Below the pieces are notes generated by a model, which made no database searches, was not told the DNA's origin, and saw only the letters and a list, made by a program, of their open reading frames with translations. 64,000 bases of DNA from Fermentibacter sp963718745 [NCBI: Candidatus Fermentibacterota bacterium] (lineage in GTDB: Bacteria; Fermentibacterota; Fermentibacteria; Fermentibacterales): positions 2,418,001 through 2,482,000 of the forward strand of contig OY970370.1 of assembly GCA_963718745.1 (NCBI GenBank), written 5' to 3'. The position numbers were made by a program, and so were the translations under genes. The stretch's first letter is position 1; each line of letters starts with the position of its first letter. Below, in pieces: positions 51,145-59,126 of the stretch.

Positions 51145-51759
51145 GTGTCGACTTACAGAGGTCCGAGGCTCAGAAAGGTAAGGTCACTGGGTGTGGCCCT
51201 TCCGGGGTTGACCCACAAGCCGACCAGGAAGCGCACGCTTCCCCCCGGCGAGGCCGGCGGCCAGCATCGTCGTCGTCGCGTTTCGGTCTACAGGATGCAG
51301 CTCTCCGAGAAGCAGAAGATACGCTACAACTACGGTCTGTCCGAGAAGCAGCTCAGCGCGTACTACCAGCAGGCCTCGAGCCTCCCGGGAGAGACGGGCG
51401 TGAACCTCCTGCAGCTCGTGGAGCGCAGGCTCGACAACATCGTAGCCAGAGCCGGCTTCGCCAGCACCATCCCCGCCGCCCGCCAGCTCGTCTCCCACGG
51501 GCACATAACGGTCAACGGCCGCAAGGTGGACATCGCCTCCTTCCAGGTCGGCATAGGGGACATCGTGTCCCTCAAGCAGTCGAGCAGGGATCTGAAGGTC
51601 ATAGTGGAGAACATCGCGCAGGGCCGGGGGATCGGTGTACCGGCGTACCTCGAGGTCGACCCCAAGGCACGCAAGGCCGCCATGAAGAACCTTCCCTCCC
51701 GCGAGGACATCACCCTCGAAGTGCAGGAGCGGATGGTCGTCGAGTTCTACTCGAAGTAG
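51145..51759 (+). CDS. rpsD: 30S ribosomal protein S4
   Basis: 204 residues from the GTG at 51145 (GGAGGTCGTTCCA upstream), which gives the family start STYRGPRLRKVRSLG; the ATG at 51112 adds a non-conserved tail. S4 marks: RKRTLPPGEAGGQHRRRRVS, KQKIRYNYGLSEKQL, and the S4 RNA-binding domain RLDNIVARAGFASTIPAARQLVSHGHITVNGRKVDI, ending VEFYSK. It binds 16S rRNA early in 30S assembly and in some bacteria controls its own operon. Unusually, it stands alone here with its own promoter and terminator, away from rpsM/rpsK/rpoA. Confidence 0.97.
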   Translation: MSTYRGPRLRKVRSLGVALPGLTHKPTRKRTLPPGEAGGQHRRRRVSVYRMQLSEKQKIRYNYGLSEKQLSAYYQQASSLPGETGVNLLQLVERRLDNIVARAGFASTIPAARQLVSHGHITVNGRKVDIASFQVGIGDIVSLKQSSRDLKVIVENIAQGRGIGVPAYLEVDPKARKAAMKNLPSREDITLEVQERMVVEFYSK

Positions 51760-51775
51760 ACCGCTCTTTTTCATT

Positions 51776-51810
51776 GGAAGAGGCGCCGCCCCCGCGGCGC
51801 CTCTTCCTTT
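51776..51810 (+). terminator. Terminator after rpsD
   Basis: GGAAGAGGCGCCGC (51776-51789), loop CCCC, GCGGCGCCTCTTCC (51794-51807), then TTT. A perfect 14-bp stem. Confidence 0.85.
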
Positions 51811-51878
51811 GTACGGCTTCGCAGCTGAATCCCCGGGACCGGAAGGGCGCGGAGACTGCATGACCCACCGGCACCTCA

Positions 51879-51907
51879 TTGTCGGGGCGGCGCGTGGAGC
51901 CTATAAA
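51879..51907 (+). promoter_or_regulatory. Promoter for the methyltransferase gene
   Basis: TTGTCG (51879-51884), 17-base spacer, TATAAA (51902-51907), 39 bases before the ATG. Confidence 0.62.
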
Positions 51908-51945
51908 CCCACTTCGAGAACAACACGGACGGAGGAGTGGTAGAG

Positions 51946-52749
51946 ATGGCTTCTTCCCCAGGGGGCTTCGCAGAGCCCAGGCTTGTCACTGATCCGGACG
52001 AATGCTGCTTCTATCACACCATCGAACTGCCGGGGCTCGGGACGATGCAGGGGCCATGGGATCTCCGCGGGGGAGTGGACGAGTATCTCGGACATGTCGA
52101 CCTTTCAGGCAAGAGGGTGCTGGAGCCGGGCCCTGCCAGCGGTTTCCTCACCTTCGAGATGGAGAGGCGCGGTGCGAGCGTCACGGCATATGATCTGTCC
52201 GAGGATCAGGAATGGGACGTGATCCCCTACGCGGGGAGGGACGCCTCGGCAGAGATCGAACAGATGCGGGCCCAGATGAGGCGGATCAACAACTCGTTCT
52301 GGCTCTGCCACGGGCTGTTCGGATCGAAGGCCGTCCTCGCCCACGGCCATGTCTATGACTTGCCCCGGAGCATCGGTGAATTCGACGTCTGCCTTCTCGG
52401 CAGCATCCTCCTGCATCTCCGTGATCCGTTCCTGGCGATGCAGAAGTGCCTGGCTCTCACGAGGGAGACTGCAGTCGTCACCGACATGCTGCCGAGGTCC
52501 GACCTGCTCGGCGCCTCCTGGCTCCGCCGGATGGTGCCCGGGCTGCTCCGGCCGCCTGTCGCGGGGTTTGCACCGGATCCTGTGACGCAGCGCCCCACCG
52601 ACACCTGGTGGAAGCTGCATCCGGAGATAGTGGCAAGGATGCTCGGTGTGCTGGGCTTCGGCGAGACCAGGACCACGTTCCACACCCAGCTCTACAGGGG
52701 CCGCAGGCTGCGGCTCTTCACCGTCGTCGGCCGCAGGACGAGGGGCTGA
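51946..52749 (+). CDS. Class I SAM-dependent methyltransferase
   Basis: 267 residues from the ATG at 51946; the GTG at 51937 is too close to the GGAGGA site. SAM motif KRVLEPGPASGFLTFEMERRGASVTAYDL, then FDVCLLGSILLHLRDPFLAMQKCLALTRETAVV. The opening FYHTIELPGLGTMQGPWDLRGGVDEYL resembles the CmoB/DUF1698-like layout, where a substrate lobe precedes the Rossmann fold. The target is unknown. It is monocistronic between two hairpins. Confidence 0.78.
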   Translation: MASSPGGFAEPRLVTDPDECCFYHTIELPGLGTMQGPWDLRGGVDEYLGHVDLSGKRVLEPGPASGFLTFEMERRGASVTAYDLSEDQEWDVIPYAGRDASAEIEQMRAQMRRINNSFWLCHGLFGSKAVLAHGHVYDLPRSIGEFDVCLLGSILLHLRDPFLAMQKCLALTRETAVVTDMLPRSDLLGASWLRRMVPGLLRPPVAGFAPDPVTQRPTDTWWKLHPEIVARMLGVLGFGETRTTFHTQLYRGRRLRLFTVVGRRTRG

Positions 52750-52831
52750 GCGGAGATCCCTGTCGCAGGACAAGGGCTGCCTGGGCGAAGCCGATGCTGG
52801 TCAGAATCAAAGAAGACGGGCGTTCAGAGGG

Positions 52832-52859
52832 GAGCCCCCGGTCGCAGGACCGGGGGCTC
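52832..52859. terminator. Bidirectional hairpin between the methyltransferase and glyA-like genes
   Basis: GAGCCCCCGGTC (52832-52843), loop GCAG, GACCGGGGGCTC (52848-52859), a perfect 12-bp stem between convergent genes. There is no long T tract on either side. Confidence 0.68.
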
Positions 52860-52870
52860 GTCGATACGGA

Positions 52871-54307
52871 TTATCGGATCAGGCCGGCCAGGTTGTCTGA
52901 GAGCATCCGGGCGTAGTCGTCGGTCGGGAACGATGACCAGAGAGCCCGTGATGCGAGCTCGAGGGACCTCTCCAGGGGGAGTGTGTACCGCATGGTCATG
53001 AACCTGCTGCGATAGGCCTCCACCTCGGCGGAGACGTCCGCGTTGTCCCTCAGGCACCTTGCGATCATCGACGCCACCGGGCCGAAATCGTCCTCGTCCA
53101 TCCCGAACCTGGTCATCTCCGAGACCCCGGTCCGGATGCCGCTCGAGATCAGGAAGGTTTCGTCGTCGGGGAGGGCCTGGTAGTTGACCACTATCCCGTT
53201 CTCCTCGAGCCTGCGCGCCATCTCGGCACCGTCGCCGAACTCGCTCACCCTGACAACTACCTGATGCGTCATCGTGTAGCCGTCGGCGGGATCGCCCTCG
53301 ACCCTGAGGCCGTTCGCGGCGAGGTGGCTGGCGAAAGCCCTGGCGTTCCTCAGCACCTGGTTCTGGTACTCGTCCTTGAACTCGTTCATCTCGTGCGAAG
53401 CCACGAGGAGTCCGACCAGGGTCGCCAGATGATGGTTGCTGGTGCTGCCCGGGAAGGCCCTGCTCCGTATGTCCAGCCAGAGCTTGCGCAACGGGCTCGA
53501 TTTGTCCATTCGGCTGGCTATGACACCCCTCTGGGGTCCGAAGAAGGTCTTGTGCGTCGATCCCGTCACCAGATCGGCACCCTCGCCCAGGGGGGCCTGG
53601 AAGGCTCCGTAGAGGCCCAGCACGTGAGCCATGTCGTACATGATGACGGGCCTGGGTTCGAAGTCCTTCACGAGTTCTGCAACCAGGCTGACAGGCTCCG
53701 GGTACAGGAACATGCTCTTGCCGAAGACGATGAGTTCGGGCCTGCGCTCCGAGAGCAGCCCTGCGAGAAGGTCCGTGTCGATCCTGTACATGTTGTCGGA
53801 ACGGACCGGGAAGTTGACGCAGTTCTCCTCGTTGGTCGCGGGATTGATGTCGACGAAGTTGAAGAGCGCCCCCATGGGCTGGCTCGAGAGGTGGCCCCCC
53901 TTGCCGAGATCGTTGTTCATGACTGCGCGGAGCTTCCGGAAGACGCCCGGAGCAGAGTCGCGGTTCACGAATCTGGTGACCGCCTTGAACACGACCTCGT
54001 TGGCCATCTGTCCGCTTATCGGGCGCAGTTCGACCTCGGTCGCGCCGAAGTATTCGCAGAGGGCCTGCTGGGCCTCCTGCTCGACATCCCTGATGAAGTC
54101 CGTGCCCTGGTAGAAGTAGACCTCGCGGTTCTTCATCGACCTGTGCTCGGCATACCTCCCGGCCGGATCGCACATCTCGCATATCTTCACTATGGGGCTC
54201 GGGGTGTTTTCAGACGGGATGAGGTTCAAGCAGCGTCTCTGCCGCCAGAGGTTGTTCTTCTCGAGCCTGTCGAAGAGATCGCCGATCCTGTCCTCGAAGC
54301 CAGACAT
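52871..54307 (-). CDS. Serine hydroxymethyltransferase-like PLP enzyme (divergent GlyA)
   Basis: 478 residues, against about 415 for common GlyA. It keeps CLNLIPSENTPSPIV (GlyA LIASEN), RPISGQMANEVVF (QPHSGSQAN), YDMAHVLGLYGAFQAPLGEGADLVTGSTHKTFFGPQRGVI with the PLP Lys, and RTGVSEMTRFGM. It differs at the YYGG stretch (FYQGTDFIRDVEQE) and in the C-terminal third. Expected reaction: serine + THF to glycine + methylene-THF, but the changes leave room for another hydroxymethyl donor or cofactor. TAGGAGGGAAG lies before the ATG at 54307. Divergent from prfB. Confidence 0.85.
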   Translation of the reverse strand: MSGFEDRIGDLFDRLEKNNLWRQRRCLNLIPSENTPSPIVKICEMCDPAGRYAEHRSMKNREVYFYQGTDFIRDVEQEAQQALCEYFGATEVELRPISGQMANEVVFKAVTRFVNRDSAPGVFRKLRAVMNNDLGKGGHLSSQPMGALFNFVDINPATNEENCVNFPVRSDNMYRIDTDLLAGLLSERRPELIVFGKSMFLYPEPVSLVAELVKDFEPRPVIMYDMAHVLGLYGAFQAPLGEGADLVTGSTHKTFFGPQRGVIASRMDKSSPLRKLWLDIRSRAFPGSTSNHHLATLVGLLVASHEMNEFKDEYQNQVLRNARAFASHLAANGLRVEGDPADGYTMTHQVVVRVSEFGDGAEMARRLEENGIVVNYQALPDDETFLISSGIRTGVSEMTRFGMDEDDFGPVASMIARCLRDNADVSAEVEAYRSRFMTMRYTLPLERSLELASRALWSSFPTDDYARMLSDNLAGLIR

Positions 54308-54537
54308 CTTCCTTCCCTCCTAGCGGGCGGCCGGTGGTATCGTCCGCCCCATGATTCGACGAATGCACAACGCCGGATAATACTCGATCCAGCGCCGGGG
54401 GACACCGCCCGGTTCGCATGGCGGATGCAGATGCCCTCGCCGGGACTCTCCAAGGCCTGTGCGGAACAGGCTCCGGCACTTGCTACGGCCACGCACTTTT
54501 ACGATAAACGGAGCGTTTTACGCCTGAAGGGGAAATG
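54308..54537. promoter_or_regulatory. Divergent region between the glyA-like gene and prfB
   Basis: For prfB: TTGCTA (54480-54485), 17-base spacer, GATAAA (54503-54508). For the glyA-like gene: a minus-strand TATTAT at 54382-54377 without a good -35. AAACG-GAG-CGTTT around 54506-54518 is an inverted repeat just after the prfB -10 and could be an operator. No glycine riboswitch-like fold was apparent. Confidence 0.5.
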
Positions 54538-55642
54538 ATGATGGGTACCGAGACCGAAGACAGGATCGCAGCCCTGGCCGAGAAGCTCTCCAAACTCAAG
54601 GAGGGTCTTTGACCTTCCCGCCCTCACGCTGCGTGAGGCCGCAGTCATGGAGAAGATGGCCGCACCGGGCTTCTGGGATGACCGCAAGGCCGCGCTGACG
54701 ACTATCTCCGATCTTCAGAGCATCCAGGCATGGACCGGCCCCCTGGGCAGGGTCGACAGGCAGCTCGCGGATCTCTACGCCGCGGCCGAACTCCTTGAGC
54801 AGGAGCCGGACGAGGATCTGGCCGCGGACACCGCGCTGCGGCTCGAAGCTCTCGAGGCCGAGTTCGAAACGCTGGTGTTCCGGAGCATGCTCTCGGGGAA
54901 GGACGACCGCAAGGATGCGATACTCACGGTGAGACCCGGGGCCGGCGGCATCGACAGCCAGGACTGGGCGGGCATGCTCATGGGGATGTATGTCCGATGG
55001 GCGGAGAAGATGGGCTTCGAGATCGAGATGCTCAACCTGCAGCCGGGCGAGGAGGCGGGCATCAGGGAAGCGGTCATCTCTATCAGGGGACCCTTCGCCT
55101 ACGGCTACCTCATGGCCGAGAGCGGCATCCACAGGCTCGTCAGGCGCTCGCCGTTCGATCAGAACCACAGGAGGCACACAAGCTTCGCCTCGGTCTTCGC
55201 CCTGCCTGAAGTGGACGAGAGCATAGACATAGAGATCAGGGACGACGACCTGAGGGTGGACACGTTCAGATCCAGCGGCGCCGGAGGCCAGCACGTCAAC
55301 AAGACATCCTCCGCCATCAGGATAACTCACATCCCCTCGGGGATCGTCGTCACCTGCCAGGACGAGCGCTCGCAGCACAGGAACCGCGAGGTGGCCATGA
55401 GGATACTCCGGTCGAGGCTCTACGATCTGGAGGAGGCCAGGAGGCGCGCCGAGAAGGACGAGCTGGAGAGTACCATGAAGGACGTCTCCTGGGGCAACCA
55501 GATAAGGTCCTACGTACTCCAGCCCTATCAGATGGTCAAGGACCACAGGACCGGAATGGAGACCTCCGACGTCGAGGGATTCCTCTCCGGTGAGATACAG
55601 CCTTTCATAGAGGAGTACCTCGGATCGGGGAGCAAGGCATGA
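54538..55642 (+). CDS. prfB: Peptide chain release factor 2, with programmed +1 frameshift
   Basis: Terminates translation at UGA and UAA. A short first frame from ATG 54538 (ATGs at 54535 and 54541 are in the same frame) encodes GTETEDRIAALAEKLSKLKEGL and meets an in-frame TGA at 54610-54612. The site is AAGGAGGGTCTTTGACC: an internal Shine-Dalgarno-like AGGAGGG, then CTT TGA C. Slipping by one base gives CTT GAC and runs on to 55642, making about 367 residues, normal for RF2. SPF (RRSPFDQNHRR), the RF2 codon-recognition tripeptide, and the GGQ loop SSGAGGQHVNKTSSA are intact. Overlaps lysS by 4 bases, the same order as in E. coli. Confidence 0.96.
54594..54614 (+). promoter_or_regulatory. 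prfB programmed frameshift site
   Basis: AGGAGGG (54599-54605) pairs with the 16S 3' end, then CTT (54607-54609), TGA (54610-54612) and C. This matches the E. coli autoregulatory site in layout: low RF2 lets the ribosome pause at UGA and slip +1. Confidence 0.93.
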
Positions 55643-57105
55643 TCGAGAAGAACGATCAGATCGAGACCCGCACGGCCAAGCTTCCCGTGATCAGGGAGAC
55701 GCTCGGGCTGGATCCCTACCCGCCCCGCACCGGGCCGGTCTCACCCGTATCGGCTGTCGTGGAGGGCGGCGAATCGCCCGATCCGGTATCCACCGCAGGC
55801 CGCATCAGAGCCAGGCGCGAACACGGCAAGGCCGTTTTCATGGACATCTGGAACCAGGGATCGACCGTGCAGGTCTACGTCCGGAAGGACAACCTACCCG
55901 AAGAAACCTGGGCGCTCGCAGGCCAGCTCGATCTGGGTGACTTCGTACGGGTGACCGGTCCCGTGTTCAGGACACGGATGGGCGAACTGACAGTCGAAGT
56001 CCGGTCGCTGGAGCTCCTGTGCAAGAGCCTGAGGCCGCTCCCGGTCGTGAAGACCGATGCCGACGGCAATGTCTACGATGCTCTCGCAGACACGGAGATG
56101 ATGTACCGCCACAGGAGCATCGACCTGCTGGTCAACCCAGTCAGTCGAGAGAGAGCCATCGCCCGGTCGAGGATTGTCTCGGCTCTGCGTGCATACCTGG
56201 ACGGTAACGGTTTCCTGGAGGTCGAGACTCCCGTGCTCCAGGCGCTCTACGGAGGAGCTGCAGCCGAGCCGTTCAAGACCGAGTACATCCATCTGCAGGA
56301 GACCTTCTATCTGCGCATCGCCACCGAGCTGTACCTGAAACGGCTTCTGGCCGGCGGACTGGACAGGGTCTACGAGCTCGGGAAGGATTTCCGGAACGAG
56401 GGGATCGACAGGACCCACTCGCCCGAGTTCACCCAGCTCGAGATCTACGAGGCATACGCCGACTACAACACGATGATGTCGCGGTTCGAGGACATGGTGG
56501 GCTCGGCCGCCGAGGCAGCCGGGAAGGGCGTCGAGATCTCCTTCCGCGGGCACGCGATCAGCCTGGCCCCGCCGTTCGCGAGGGTCGGGTTCGTCGAGGA
56601 ACTCAGGCGATCCAGCGGCGAGGACCTCTTCTCCTGGGAGCCGGCCGACCTTCGCAGACTCTGCGACCGGCTGGAGATCGCCTCCGGCGCCACCGGCCGG
56701 GAAGCTTTGATAGACAAGCTTTTCGATCACTTCGTGACGTCCGGGATCGTCCAGCCCACTTTTGTGGTGGATTATCCGCAGTTCCTCTCTCCCCTCGCCA
56801 AGCTCAAGCCTGGCTGCCCCGGCATCACGGAGAGGTTCGAGCCCTTCATTGCCGGCCTGGAGATGGGGAACGCCTTCAGCGAACAGAACGATCCGGTTCT
56901 GCAGAGGCGGATCCTCGAGGAGCAGGCGGCGGCGTCGAAGGAGCGCAGTGGAGAGGTGGACGAGGAGTTCCTCCAGGCCCTCGAGACCGGGATGCCCCCG
57001 GCTGGCGGCCTCGGAATGGGCGTCGACCGGCTGGTGATGGTTCTGACCGACGCCCCGTCGATCAGGGATGTGATACTCTTTCCCCAGCTCAGACGGCTCC
57101 AGTGA
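55639..57105 (+). CDS. lysS: Lysyl-tRNA synthetase, class II
   Basis: 488 residues. An N-terminal OB-fold anticodon domain (about 45-150; VSTAGRIRARREHGKAVFMDI) is followed by the class II core: motif 1 FLEVETPVLQ, KTEYIHLQETFYLRIATELYLKRLL, motif 2 DFRNEGIDRTHSPEFTQLEIYEAY and motif 3 GLGMGVDRLVMVLTD. GGAAAEPFKT is the usual LysRS GGAxARPF with Glu in place of Arg. It is coupled to prfB upstream and the LolC/E-like permease downstream by 4-base overlaps. Confidence 0.95.
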   Translation: MIEKNDQIETRTAKLPVIRETLGLDPYPPRTGPVSPVSAVVEGGESPDPVSTAGRIRARREHGKAVFMDIWNQGSTVQVYVRKDNLPEETWALAGQLDLGDFVRVTGPVFRTRMGELTVEVRSLELLCKSLRPLPVVKTDADGNVYDALADTEMMYRHRSIDLLVNPVSRERAIARSRIVSALRAYLDGNGFLEVETPVLQALYGGAAAEPFKTEYIHLQETFYLRIATELYLKRLLAGGLDRVYELGKDFRNEGIDRTHSPEFTQLEIYEAYADYNTMMSRFEDMVGSAAEAAGKGVEISFRGHAISLAPPFARVGFVEELRRSSGEDLFSWEPADLRRLCDRLEIASGATGREALIDKLFDHFVTSGIVQPTFVVDYPQFLSPLAKLKPGCPGITERFEPFIAGLEMGNAFSEQNDPVLQRRILEEQAAASKERSGEVDEEFLQALETGMPPAGGLGMGVDRLVMVLTDAPSIRDVILFPQLRRLQ

Positions 57106-58349
57106 GCCGTTCGATAGTCCTGCCCGTCGCATCCAGGCAGCTCTGGAGCAGGTCGCATTCGGGAGTGGTCAGGATGGTTTCCTTCCTGTCCGTCTCGGGC
57201 ATCGCGATCGGCGTTTCGGCGCTGCTGCTCCTGGATGCCTTCATGAACGGATTCCAGGGCTCGATCATGGATTTCCTCTCCGCCGCGAATCCTACGATAG
57301 TCGTGACCGCCCCCGGAGGAGGGGGTCTGTACCCTGTCGATATCGCCCTCGTCAGGAGGCTCGCGGCTGCCGATCCAGCGCTGGGAGCCGTGTCCCCCTA
57401 TCTCGAGAAGGCCGCGGTTGCCTCCGGGGAGGGAGGATCGGTCGCCGGGATCGTCCTCAGAGCTGTCGACCCGTTGGAGGAACGCCGGGTCTCCCTGCTC
57501 TCCGAGGGTCTTCCGCCGGCGGGGAACGAGGCGCTGCTCGGAAGCGAGCTGGCCGGCCGGCTGGGCGTCGCGGCGGGCGACAGCATCAGGATCGCCTCGA
57601 CCGAGACGGTCGACATCACCTCGTCCGGGCGCGCAGTGGTGGATACGATACTCCCGGTGAGGGTCGCGGGGGTGAGGGACTTCGGACTGGCAGAGTACAA
57701 CTCGGGAATGGCCGTGGTGAACTTCGAGACTGCCCGGGGGCTCTACGGAGAAGAGGCATTCTACTCCGCAGCGGGCGTCGGACTGGTTCCGGGAGGGGAT
57801 CCCGTGGCCGCATCCGCAGCGCTCTCCGCATTGCTCAGGGCCGAGTACGTCGAATCCAGGCACGACAGGTACATGGAGGCCGAAGCCTTCCTCGCGCGGC
57901 ACGAGAACCTCTTCAGGGCGTTCGGGCTGGAGAGGTTCGCGATGACGATCGTCCTCGCCCTCATAACGGTGGTCGCCCTGCTGAACCTGTCCAGCGCCCT
58001 CGCCATGATCTCGCTCGAGCACAGGCGCGACCTCGGAGTTATAAGGGCGATGGGAGCCACGCCCGGGTCCGTCATCGGGATCGCCCTGACCCAGGGCTTC
58101 CTCCTCGGCTCCGCAGGCTGTGCGGCCGGTACCGCCTTCGCCGCCCTCGTGGTGGTGGTGGCCAACCGGCTGATCCCCATCCATCTCGAGAACACCATCT
58201 ACTGGATCGATACGCTCCCGGCGAGGGTGGATACCGGCACTTCGCTCGCGATAGTCGCCTTCACGATGGCGGCATGCCTCGCCGCGTCACTCGTTCCGGC
58301 GGCGGGAGCCCTCACCGTGCCGCCAGCGGAGTGTGTGAGACATGAATGA
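57102..58349 (+). CDS. ABC transporter permease, LolC/LolE type
   Basis: 415 residues. One membrane helix near the start (about 23-44), a MacB-like periplasmic domain (about 50-270; PTIVVTAPGGGG, DSIRIAS), then three helices (about 285-308, 330-355, 385-405). The N-terminus RQLWSRSHSGVVRMVSFLSVSGIAIGVSALL matches LolC/E. Together with the next ATPase it should extract lipoproteins from the inner membrane for transport to the outer membrane. A GTG start overlaps lysS. Only one permease is present, so it may work as a homodimer. Confidence 0.85.
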   Translation: MSRSIVLPVASRQLWSRSHSGVVRMVSFLSVSGIAIGVSALLLLDAFMNGFQGSIMDFLSAANPTIVVTAPGGGGLYPVDIALVRRLAAADPALGAVSPYLEKAAVASGEGGSVAGIVLRAVDPLEERRVSLLSEGLPPAGNEALLGSELAGRLGVAAGDSIRIASTETVDITSSGRAVVDTILPVRVAGVRDFGLAEYNSGMAVVNFETARGLYGEEAFYSAAGVGLVPGGDPVAASAALSALLRAEYVESRHDRYMEAEAFLARHENLFRAFGLERFAMTIVLALITVVALLNLSSALAMISLEHRRDLGVIRAMGATPGSVIGIALTQGFLLGSAGCAAGTAFAALVVVVANRLIPIHLENTIYWIDTLPARVDTGTSLAIVAFTMAACLAASLVPAAGALTVPPAECVRHE

Positions 58350-59043
58350 CGCGCCGGCGATGAAGTGCGAGGGGATCTGCAAGTCCTACGGCGAGGGCGG
58401 CTCCATCCTCGAGATACTCAGGGGAGTCGACCTCGAAGTCGCCCCCGGCGAGATAGTCGCTGTCACAGGTCCCAGCGGCTCGGGCAAGAGCACGCTCCTC
58501 AACATCCTCGGCATCCTGGAGCCTCCCGATTCCGGCACCGTCTCCATCGGGGGAGTGGATGCGTGGCACTCCAACGAGAAGAAGCGCGCCGTACTCCGGA
58601 ACAGGCGGCTCGGATTCGTATTCCAGTTCCATCACCTGATGGAGGAGTTCACCGTCCTGGAGAATGTCGCGATCCCCCTGCTCATCGCAGGCCGGCCGAG
58701 AGCCGAGGCCCAGGAAAGAGCCATTGCGATCCTTTGCGAGGTCGGGATGGAGGAGCGCAGGGAGCACTTCCCGTCAAAGATTTCCGGCGGCGAGAGGCAG
58801 AGGGCGGCCATCGCCAGAGCCCTCATCGCGAAACCTGACGTGGTCCTCGCGGACGAGCCTACCGGCAATCTCGACCCGGTCAACGGAGAGAGGCTGATGG
58901 AACTGATGAGGCGGCTCGCCGCCGACCACGGGCAGGCATTCATCATAGCAACCCACTCCGCAGCCCTCTCCGCAGGTTCCGACAGGTCGCTCAGGCTGGT
59001 TTCCGGGCAGCTCGTTCCCGAAGGGCGGGTTTGCGGCACCTGA
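58342..59043 (+). CDS. lolD: Lipoprotein-releasing ABC transporter ATP-binding protein
   Basis: 233 residues. Walker A GPSGSGKSTLLNILG (about residues 40-54), Q-loop FVFQFHHLMEEFTVLENV (the LolD-typical FQFHxLLPEF), signature KISGGERQRAAIARAL, Walker B VVLADEPTGNLDP and H-loop ATHSAAL. It overlaps the permease gene by 8 bases. The many lipoproteins predicted in this window are likely clients. Confidence 0.92.
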   Translation: MNDAPAMKCEGICKSYGEGGSILEILRGVDLEVAPGEIVAVTGPSGSGKSTLLNILGILEPPDSGTVSIGGVDAWHSNEKKRAVLRNRRLGFVFQFHHLMEEFTVLENVAIPLLIAGRPRAEAQERAIAILCEVGMEERREHFPSKISGGERQRAAIARALIAKPDVVLADEPTGNLDPVNGERLMELMRRLAADHGQAFIIATHSAALSAGSDRSLRLVSGQLVPEGRVCGT

Positions 59044-59126
59044 CGGAACGCGGTTATCATCAGAGGAACTCTGCAGAGCGTTTCGCGATATAGTGTCGTG
59101 TTGCGCCGACCAGACGGAGGTTTCAA
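59044..59126 (+). promoter_or_regulatory. clpC upstream region with -10 element
   Basis: TATAGT (59089-59094) is a good -10, but no -35 is visible at 16-18 bases. GGAGGTTTCAA precedes the TTG start. Confidence 0.4.

Noticed and set aside
54308-54537. Glycine riboswitch before the SHMT-like gene
   Set aside because: No paired aptamer-like conserved segments were seen by eye; a covariance model search would be decisive.
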